Of a stretch of DNA of 43,269 nt, positions 35,404 through 41,789 are shown piece after piece; the first letter of the stretch is position 1, and each line of letters begins with the position of its first letter. This DNA comes from Micromonospora deserti (GTDB lineage: Bacteria > Actinomycetota > Actinomycetes > Mycobacteriales > Micromonosporaceae): contig NZ_POUB01000026.1 of assembly GCF_003236335.1 (NCBI RefSeq), positions 1 to 43,269 of the forward strand. The letters are read 5' to 3'. A program made the position numbers and the translations under genes. The notes under the pieces are model-generated. The model searched no databases. It was not told where the DNA came from and worked only from the letters and a program-made list of their open reading frames with translations.

Positions 35404-36302
35404 CCCTCGCGCACCCGGGCCAACCGCCGGCACCCCACGATCTGTGGACCGTGTGGGAGCCGGACCCGATGCTCGGCGCAGGCATTCTCCTCGCCGCGTG
35501 GGTCTACCGGTCCGGGCGGTCACGATCCCGGCCCCCGGCCGACGACAGAAGGGGCAGGTGCTTCGCCGGGGCGCTCGCAGTGTTGGGCATCGCGCTGCTG
35601 TCACCTCTCGAAACGATGTCGAGCGCGCTCGCCTCCGCGCATATGGTCCAACACCTGCTGCTTGTGCTGGTCGCCGCGCCGCTGCTGGCATTCAGCGCCC
35701 CCTGGGCGGCCGTGTTACGTGGTACGCCCCTGGTCGTGCGCCGCTCCGCCGCCCGATGGCGCAGAAGACTCCGGCTGACCAGGGGCAACACACGCTTCCT
35801 TCGCCTCCCGGGCACTGTCTGGCTGCTCCACGTCGGCACGCTGTGGTTCTGGCACGCCGCGGTACCGTACGGAGCCGCACTCGAGCACGAGATCGTCCAC
35901 GTGCTGGAGCACGCGAGCTTTCTCATCACGGCGGTGCTGTTCTGGACCGCGATCATCGGAATCCGGCGCACCGGCGGGATGTCACCCGGGGTCGGCGTGC
36001 TACTCGTCTTCGCCACCGCCATGCAAAGCGTCTTCCTCTCAGCCCTGCTGACCTTCGCCCAAACCCCCTGGTACGACGGCTATGCGCGGACAACGCAACC
36101 TTGGCATCTGGAGCCGCTCGGCGACCAGCAGCTCGCGGGCGTCATCATGTGGATCCCGGGCGGCCTGGTCTACGTCGCTACGGGATTGATGTTGCTTGTC
36201 ACCTGGATCCAGCGTAGCGAGCAGGCCGATCTGGCGAGCGGCCCGAGGAGACGGGCCAGGAGCAGCCCTGATGCCTCGGGCCGGTTCAGCGGCGGAGGGT
36301 GA
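35400..36302 (+). CDS. ctaG: Cytochrome c oxidase assembly protein, CtaG (caa3_CtaG) family
   Basis: This 300-residue polytopic membrane protein is the last gene of the oxidase operon. Family features are the histidine-rich helix segments SAHMVQHLLLVLVAAPLLAF, LHVGTLWFWHAAVPYGAALEHEIVHVLEHASF and the ending QQLAGVIMWIPGGLVYVATG. CtaG-type proteins are needed for maturation of the oxidase, probably copper delivery. The start is ATG 35400, overlapping the preceding stop. One TTA codon is at 35715. It is only distantly similar to the CtaG-like protein at 4970-5815. The operon lacks genes for heme A synthesis. Confidence 0.93.
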   Translation: MTLAHPGQPPAPHDLWTVWEPDPMLGAGILLAAWVYRSGRSRSRPPADDRRGRCFAGALAVLGIALLSPLETMSSALASAHMVQHLLLVLVAAPLLAFSAPWAAVLRGTPLVVRRSAARWRRRLRLTRGNTRFLRLPGTVWLLHVGTLWFWHAAVPYGAALEHEIVHVLEHASFLITAVLFWTAIIGIRRTGGMSPGVGVLLVFATAMQSVFLSALLTFAQTPWYDGYARTTQPWHLEPLGDQQLAGVIMWIPGGLVYVATGLMLLVTWIQRSEQADLASGPRRRARSSPDASGRFSGGG

Positions 36303-36396
36303 GTGTCGGTCAGCCGTCCCGAGGCCGAGGGCAACACTCGGAGGAGCCACCTCAAGCAGGCCGGCGTTCCCCAGAGTGGCACCGTGGCGAGAGAAA

Positions 36397-36918
36397 TCAG
36401 CGGGAGGTTCCGTTGCGACGTTCCGCAGGCTCTGCTGCCGCGGGGGTGCGCGGCGGCACGGGGGTGGACACGACGATGGAGCTTATGGTCTGGCCGTAAA
36501 GCAGGAACTGGTCGAGGACGGCTTCGAGGGCTCCGATGGTGGGTACGTGGATCTTGAGCAGGAAGCAGTCCTCGCCTGAGATGCGGTGGCATTCGCTGAC
36601 CTGGGACGTCCGGGTGGCCAGTTCGGCGATCTTGGGTAGCTGCCCGGGACCCGGGCGGATCCGGACCCACGCGGCGACGGGCAGGCCGATCGCGGCAGGG
36701 TCGATGTCGACGCGGTAGCCACGGATGACGCCGGCCTCCTCCAGCCGGGCGAGGCGCTCCCGGACAGCGGGTGCGGACATGCCGACCCGGCGGGCGAGTT
36801 CGGCGGCACTGGCCCGCGGGTCGACGCTCAGTACGTCGAGCAGGCGAACATTCGTGCCGTCGAGGAGTGACTTTCCGTCTAGAAGGTTGGAAGGCGGCCT
36901 TGGCGTACGAGCAGTCAT
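36397..36918 (-). CDS. Lrp/AsnC family transcriptional regulator
   Basis: This 173-residue regulator has an AsnC-type helix-turn-helix at about residues 22-70 (LLDVLSVDPRASAAELARRVGMS, APAVRERLARLEEAGVI). A C-terminal RAM/effector domain follows (AWVRIRPGPGQLPKIAELA, SECHRISGEDCFLLKIHV). Members of this family respond to amino acids and often control an adjacent, divergently transcribed exporter. Here the neighbour is an EamA-type transporter 65 bases away, with a 16-bp inverted repeat between them. The ATG at 36918 has a GAGAGG site upstream. Confidence 0.94.
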   Translation of the reverse strand: MTARTPRPPSNLLDGKSLLDGTNVRLLDVLSVDPRASAAELARRVGMSAPAVRERLARLEEAGVIRGYRVDIDPAAIGLPVAAWVRIRPGPGQLPKIAELATRTSQVSECHRISGEDCFLLKIHVPTIGALEAVLDQFLLYGQTISSIVVSTPVPPRTPAAAEPAERRNGTSR

Positions 36919-36944
36919 AACACGGGGCCTCTCTCCTTCGATCA

Positions 36945-36960
36945 CGCCTGGTATCAGGCG
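36945..36960. promoter_or_regulatory. Inverted repeat, candidate Lrp/AsnC operator
   Basis: CGCCTG-GTAT-CAGGCG is a perfect 16-bp inverted repeat in the 65-base gap between the divergent regulator and transporter genes. It lies 27 bases from the regulator start and 24 bases from the transporter start. Lrp-type sites are typically short imperfect palindromes of about this size. Confidence 0.6.
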
Positions 36961-36983
36961 ATTTCTCTTCCGAAGATAGAGGA

Positions 36984-37892
36984 ATGCCGCAGCCACGTTC
37001 CACCCAGCGCAGAACAGCCTCGATCGCACCGCTCGTGCAGCGGCTGCCGCCGCACGCCTACTTCGCCATCAGCGCGGTGTTTCACTACCTCGGGCCAGCG
37101 TTCGCAGTGCTGCTCTTCGCCCGCGTCGAGGTGCTGGGCGTGGCGTGGCTGCGCATCGCCTCCGCTGCGCTGGTGTTCGCCCTGTGGCGCCGGCCATGGC
37201 GGCTGTGGCAGCGCCTTGACCGGCCCACCCGGCGGTTACTGGCGGGATGGGCGGCGGTGCTCGCGGTGATGAACAGCTGCTTCTACCTCGCGCTCGATCG
37301 GCTGCCGTTGGGCACCGTCGCGGCGATCGAGTTCCTGCCCGTCATCGTGCTGGCTGCCGTCGCCGTTCGGACCCCGCGCAACATCCTGGCGCTGGTGTGC
37401 GCCGTGGCGGGGGTGTACCTGCTCACCGACGTGCGGCTGGCCGCCGAACCGGTGGGCATCGCCTTCGCTGTGGCCAACGCTGTGCTGTTCGCGTTGTACA
37501 TCGTGTTAGGTCACCGGGTTGCTCGTAGCCCGCAGGTACCCGGCATCGACGGCCTCGCGGTCGCGATGTTGCTCGCAGCCGCGATCGCCCTGCCCATGGG
37601 AATCACCGGCGCGGCGCCGGCGCTGACCGACCCCGTCGCGCTGGCCGCCGGCATTGGTGTCGGCATCTGCTCGTCGGTCATCCCGTACGTCACCGACCAG
37701 CTCGCCATGTCCCGCCTGCCGCGTGCTACCTACGCGCTGCTGGTGTCCTTACTGCCGGCCACCGCCACCGTTATCGGCGTCGTCGTGCTGATCCAGCTTC
37801 CGACCGCCGAGGAGATCGCCGGCGTGGTGCTGGTCGTCGCGGGCGTTGCCGTACACCAGGTGGCCAACGCCCCCGTGCCGTCCCGCAATTGA
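36984..37892 (+). CDS. EamA/DMT family transporter
   Basis: This 302-residue inner-membrane transporter has about ten helices and two EamA repeats, such as RhtA/YdcZ-type metabolite and amino-acid exporters have. Blocks include WLRIASAALVFALWRRPW, LGTVAAIEFLPVIVLAAVA and MSRLPRATYALLVSLLPATATVIGVVVL. It is divergent from an Lrp/AsnC regulator, the common arrangement for amino-acid exporters. It carries three TTA leucine codons (37236, 37506, 37749), unusual in a high-GC actinomycete and possibly a sign of bldA-tRNA control. Ribosome-site-like AGAGGA lies very close to the ATG at 36984. Confidence 0.93.
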   Translation: MPQPRSTQRRTASIAPLVQRLPPHAYFAISAVFHYLGPAFAVLLFARVEVLGVAWLRIASAALVFALWRRPWRLWQRLDRPTRRLLAGWAAVLAVMNSCFYLALDRLPLGTVAAIEFLPVIVLAAVAVRTPRNILALVCAVAGVYLLTDVRLAAEPVGIAFAVANAVLFALYIVLGHRVARSPQVPGIDGLAVAMLLAAAIALPMGITGAAPALTDPVALAAGIGVGICSSVIPYVTDQLAMSRLPRATYALLVSLLPATATVIGVVVLIQLPTAEEIAGVVLVVAGVAVHQVANAPVPSRN

Positions 37893-38201
37893 TCCCTAAC
37901 GGCCCCGGCGTCCCATGGCCCACGGCGTTCCTCTAGGTACCGACTATACGCAGGGTGTTAGCGTCGCCCGGCCCCGACGATCCGCGCCCAACGAACGGCC
38001 GCAGCGCCGAGAAGAAGCCCCGCACGCAGGTGCCGCGGATCATGTCGGGCCTGATTGGTCACGTCCGGACTGCCTGAATCTGTGGCCCCGTCCTTACGAA
38101 GTGGTGACGTGGACCGGTCCCGGTCATCGGCACTCCCTGTCCCACCCGTACCTCGTGGCGCCGCGACATTGCCACGCGGCTGACGTCTGGGAGGTGCAGC
38201 G
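37893..38201. other. Intergenic region before the DUF1996 gene
   Basis: No convincing gene is seen in these 309 bases. A 96-codon frame from 37915 has no protein-like composition. The interval contains a TATAC-type hexamer near 37945, which could be a -10 box, but no matching -35 was found. Confidence 0.45.
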
Positions 38202-39977
38202 ATGAGTCATGGCGTGCGACGAACACGAACACGCTGGCAGGAATTCCGCATCGTGGCGGTGGCGTTCACGCTGTCCGCCGTCGGTGCGGTCACGGCCGGT
38301 GTGGTGGTCAGCTCCCGCAATGGGCGGGCGTTGGCGGAGGCGGCTCCGGTGTCGAGCTTCGTGCCGATCGAGCAGGTCACGCCGAACGTGAAGGCTCCGC
38401 CACCGCGGCGCAGCGGCTCGGCCGGGGTGTTCACCGTCGATTGCGGAACCAACGAGAACGGGAAGTTCAGTCCGGACAACCCGGTGGCGCAGCCGGGTGT
38501 CCGTAACGGGGCTCAGCACGTGCACGACTTCGTGGGCAACCTGTCCATCACCGCGGACTCCACCGATGAGAGCCTGGCCGCCTCCGGCACCACCTGCCGC
38601 AACGGCGACCGGTCATCGTACTTCTGGCCCGTCGTGCGCATCGACCGGCAGGCCAACCGCCAAACCAACCCGGTCGGCGCGGACGCCGACACCCTCAGGG
38701 CCGCGGGCCCGGGCACGGTGGGCTGCCCCACCGTGCGGGACAAGCTGCCGGCGGTGCCGGCCAGGGCGGCGGACGAGGTGAACCGGAACCTGGCGTTGCT
38801 GGACCGGCAGATGGCGGAGGCGAACCGGAGGCTGGTGACCTCGCGGGGTGAGGGTGGCCCGAACTTCGTGAACAACGCCATCCTCGGCCCGCTGCGGGAC
38901 AAGCGGATCGCCACGCTGGACCGGATCGCGATCGCGATCGGCCGGCAGAGTGCCCGCCCCACCGGTCTGGTTTCGCTCGCCGACTGCGAAGTCAGCTACG
39001 ACGGGGCCCATGCCGGGCACCACGGTGGTGCCGCTACGGGCGGCGCCCCGAGTGGCAACGTGGTCACCCCAACCGTCAACTGCCCCACCGTGCGGGACAA
39101 GCTGCGGGCGGTGCCGGCCAGGGCGGCGGACGAGGTGAACCGGAACCTGGCGTTGCTGGACCGGCAAATCGCGGAGGCGAACCAGAGGCTGGTGACCACG
39201 CAGGGTGAGGGTGGCCCGAACTTCGTCAACAACGCCATCCTCGGCCCCTTGCGGGACAAGCGGATCGCCACGCTGGACCGGATCGCGATCGCGATCGGCC
39301 GGCAGGGTGCCCGCCCCACCGGTCTTGCCGCCTTGGCGTGGTGCTCGCTCAACGGCGCCGGCTCCGGTCCCGCCCCGAGCGCCAGCGCAAGCGCCGGCGG
39401 GGAACTGCCCGGCGTGCAAGGCCCGAACCTGGAGATCGCCGGCAACGTCGGAGCCATCCTGCGGCCCACAAGGGTGCAGATCGAGTACCGGGGCAACCCC
39501 ACCACCAAGGTCGTGGCCATGCCGCGATTCCTGCGCGCACTCACCGGGGAGTCCAAGCCGACCAGTCGCGGGCCAGCCAACGCCCGCGCCTCGTGGACCT
39601 GCAGCGGGTTCACCGACCGGCTCACCGACAGGTACCCGATCTGCCCGCCCGGCAGCCAGGTCATGCGAGTGCACGACTTCCCCAGCTGCTGGGACGGCGA
39701 GAACATCGACAGCGCCAACCACCGAGACCACATCCGGTTCCCGGACGCGGCCACCGGCGCCTGCCCGGCCGGCACGGTCGCGGTGCCACAGCTACGGATC
39801 GGCATCAGCTACAACATCCCGCTGGACGTGCAGCGCAACGGCCAGTACCAACTCGACTCGTTCCCGGAGGAGAACCACAACCCGGCCTCGGACCACAACG
39901 ACTTCATCAACGTCAACTCCACCCGGCAGATGGCCAAGATCGTGAACTGTGTCAACGCCGGCCGCCGCTGCGGCTGA
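38202..39977 (+). CDS. Exported DUF1996 protein with an internal duplicated module
   Basis: This 591-residue protein starts at ATG 38202 behind GGGAGG. A basic N-terminus and one hydrophobic segment (IVAVAFTLSAVGAVTAGVVV, about 17-36) indicate export or membrane anchoring. DUF1996 appears in two pieces: an N-terminal part (FTVDCGTNENGKFSPDNP, QHVHDFVGN, YFWPVVRI) and a larger C-terminal part from about residue 405 (VMRVHDFPSCWDGENID, NHRDHIRFP, and the end SDHNDFINV). Between them lie two nearly identical modules of about 82 residues (CPTVRDKL, AADEVNRNLALLDRQ, EGGPNFVNNAILGPL, RIATLDRIAIAIGRQ), separated by a Gly/His-rich linker. Function is unknown. In other organisms DUF1996 occurs in secreted or cell-wall-associated proteins. 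Confidence 0.88.
   Translation: MSHGVRRTRTRWQEFRIVAVAFTLSAVGAVTAGVVVSSRNGRALAEAAPVSSFVPIEQVTPNVKAPPPRRSGSAGVFTVDCGTNENGKFSPDNPVAQPGVRNGAQHVHDFVGNLSITADSTDESLAASGTTCRNGDRSSYFWPVVRIDRQANRQTNPVGADADTLRAAGPGTVGCPTVRDKLPAVPARAADEVNRNLALLDRQMAEANRRLVTSRGEGGPNFVNNAILGPLRDKRIATLDRIAIAIGRQSARPTGLVSLADCEVSYDGAHAGHHGGAATGGAPSGNVVTPTVNCPTVRDKLRAVPARAADEVNRNLALLDRQIAEANQRLVTTQGEGGPNFVNNAILGPLRDKRIATLDRIAIAIGRQGARPTGLAALAWCSLNGAGSGPAPSASASAGGELPGVQGPNLEIAGNVGAILRPTRVQIEYRGNPTTKVVAMPRFLRALTGESKPTSRGPANARASWTCSGFTDRLTDRYPICPPGSQVMRVHDFPSCWDGENIDSANHRDHIRFPDAATGACPAGTVAVPQLRIGISYNIPLDVQRNGQYQLDSFPEENHNPASDHNDFINVNSTRQMAKIVNCVNAGRRCG
38724..38968 (+). repeat. Direct repeat copy 1 within the DUF1996 gene
   Basis: This is a 245-base unit starting TGCCCCACCGTGCGGG. 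It is about 96% identical to copy 2 at 39081-39325, with about ten differences counted by eye. The offset is 357 bases (119 codons), so the frame is kept. It encodes the CPTVRDKL...ARPTGL module. Confidence 0.9.
39081..39325 (+). repeat. Direct repeat copy 2 within the DUF1996 gene
   Basis: This is the second 245-base copy of the module. It differs from copy 1 in a few codons (for example RQM to RQI and SRGE to TQGE). Several changes are non-synonymous, so the copies are slightly diverged rather than an exact assembly duplicate. Confidence 0.9.
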
Positions 39978-39991
39978 CACCGCTATCCCCT

Positions 39992-40023
39992 GGTGGGTCC
40001 GGCCGTGGCAGGCCGGGCCCACC
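39992..40023 (+). terminator. Strong hairpin after the DUF1996 gene
   Basis: GGTGGGTCCGGCC (39992-40004) can pair with GGCCGGGCCCACC (40011-40023) over 13 positions, with one G-U pair, around the loop GTGGCA. It starts 15 bases past the stop. The rest of the gap to 40266 holds no evident gene. Confidence 0.65.
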
Positions 40024-40266
40024 GGGATCCGGCGGCAGATGCGCGCGGCAACAGGAACGTCGGGCATAGCCGTTCCCTCGGCCCGTGCCCTTCAGGCGTC
40101 CGCCGGATGCGGCGATGCGGGTGGCTTGGCCGCCAGGCCGAACGATCTACGCCCAACACATCTGTGAGGAGTCCTCAGGGGAGGTTCCCGGGTCTTCCCG
40201 GATGTCGACCGGTTCGGAACAAACGACCATCGGACTGCTTGATCCGCCAGCCAGGAGTGAATTCCG

Positions 40267-41718
40267 ATGAGACGTTCCCGTACCCGTCGTATCCGCTGGG
40301 CCGCCCTCCTCGCCGCTGGCGTCGCGTCCGCCGTCGCCGGTGTCGTCGGCGTGGTCCAACCCGCGGCGACCGCCGGCCCAGCGTCGGTCATTGCCTGGGC
40401 TCCGTGCCCGCAGGACGCCACCGCGCAGTGCGGGACACTGTCGGTACCGGTCGACTGGGCCGACCCGGCGGCACCGAGACTCGATCTCGCCGTCGCGCGC
40501 CGCCCGGCCGCCGACCCGCAGGCCCGCATCGGCACGCTGGTGTTCGGCCCCGGCGGGCCGGGCGACTCCGGTGTGTCGCGGGTCGTGACCGGCGTCGGCC
40601 GGTTCAGCGACGAACTGCGTCGCCGGTTCGACATCGTCAGCTTCGATCCGCGAGGCGTGGGCGGCAGCAACCCGGTGGCCTGCTCGCCGGATCTGCTCGC
40701 CAGCCGGCCGTCGCCCCTGCTGACCAGCCAGGCCGAGTTCGACGCGCTGCTGGCCTACAACCAGCGGCTGCGCGACGACTGCCGGGCACGTACCGGGCCC
40801 GTCTTCGACCACGCCGACACCCTCAGCACAGTGCGGGATCTGGACGCTATCCGGGCGGCTCTGGGCGAGGACCGTCTGACCTTCCACGGCAGTTCCTACG
40901 GCACCCTGCTCGGCGAGCAGTACGCCGAGGCGTTTCCGCACCGGGTGCGGGCGCTGGTGCTGGAGAGCGTCGTCGACCACAGCCTCGGTACCCGGGGCTT
41001 CCTGACCAGCCAGGCAGCCGCGGTGCAGGACTCGTTCGACGAGTTCGTGGCCTGGTGCGACCGCACCGCCGGCTGCGCACTGCACGGCCGGGACGTGCGT
41101 GCGGTCTGGGCCGACCTGATGGCTCGCGCCGAACGCGGCGAGCTGCGCAGCGCCACCGACCCGGCCGTCGCAGTAACCCCGTTCGACCTGGTCGTGACCG
41201 CACACCGCGGGTTCGCCCGCCCCGCCTGGGCCGACCTGGCCAACCGGCTCGCCACCATGCACGCCGGCGGCCCAGCCGCGGTGGCCGCGTTTCCACCGCT
41301 GGTCACCGCCGCTTTCTGCGCCGACTGGAGCCTTCCGGTGCGCGACTACCGGCAGTACGCCGACCTGCTGCGCCGAGCAGCCCGCGTCGCACCCGACGTG
41401 AGGTACTCGGCGTCCCTCTGGGCCGTCGCGGCGTGCCTGGGCTGGCCGCAGCCGGTCGCCAACCCCCAGCACCGGCTGAAGGTGCGCGGCACGCCGCCGA
41501 TCCTGCTGGTCAACAGCCGGCACGACCCGGCCAGCGGCTACAACTGGGCGACGAACGTGGCGCGGCAACTCGGCGACCGCGGCGTGCTGCTGACGTACGA
41601 GGGCTGGGGGCACGGCGCCTACACCCGCAGTGCCTGCACCACTGGCGCCGTCGACGAATACCTGATCTCGACGCGCCCGCCGGCGCCCCGCGCCACCTGC
41701 CCGGCTGTCGAGCCCTGA
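40267..41718 (+). CDS. Secreted alpha/beta hydrolase, tripeptidyl aminopeptidase-like (S33)
   Basis: This 483-residue exported serine hydrolase resembles the Streptomyces tripeptidyl aminopeptidases (Tap/SlpD/E group). A signal peptide is clear: basic MRRSRTRRIRW, a hydrophobic AALLAAGVASAVAGVVGVV, then a PAATA cleavage region near residue 36. The catalytic triad is visible as Ser in GSSYGTLLGEQYAE (about 209), Asp in NSRHDPASGYNWA (about 420) and His in YEGWGHGAYTRS (about 449). The oxyanion segment is GPGGPGDSG and the C-terminal TAP-like end is present. The ATG follows a CAGGAG site. It probably cleaves N-terminal tripeptides or similar outside the cell. Confidence 0.93.
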   Translation: MRRSRTRRIRWAALLAAGVASAVAGVVGVVQPAATAGPASVIAWAPCPQDATAQCGTLSVPVDWADPAAPRLDLAVARRPAADPQARIGTLVFGPGGPGDSGVSRVVTGVGRFSDELRRRFDIVSFDPRGVGGSNPVACSPDLLASRPSPLLTSQAEFDALLAYNQRLRDDCRARTGPVFDHADTLSTVRDLDAIRAALGEDRLTFHGSSYGTLLGEQYAEAFPHRVRALVLESVVDHSLGTRGFLTSQAAAVQDSFDEFVAWCDRTAGCALHGRDVRAVWADLMARAERGELRSATDPAVAVTPFDLVVTAHRGFARPAWADLANRLATMHAGGPAAVAAFPPLVTAAFCADWSLPVRDYRQYADLLRRAARVAPDVRYSASLWAVAACLGWPQPVANPQHRLKVRGTPPILLVNSRHDPASGYNWATNVARQLGDRGVLLTYEGWGHGAYTRSACTTGAVDEYLISTRPPAPRATCPAVEP

Positions 41719-41789
41719 TCGAGACCACCTGCGGGCGAGGCGTAGCCGCCACGTGGGTCGGGTCGGGCCGCCCGGCCTGGGCGGGAGGG

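Noticed and set aside
37915..38205. 96-codon plus-strand frame before the DUF1996 gene
   Set aside because: No ribosome site, no protein-like composition, and it overlaps the real start region.
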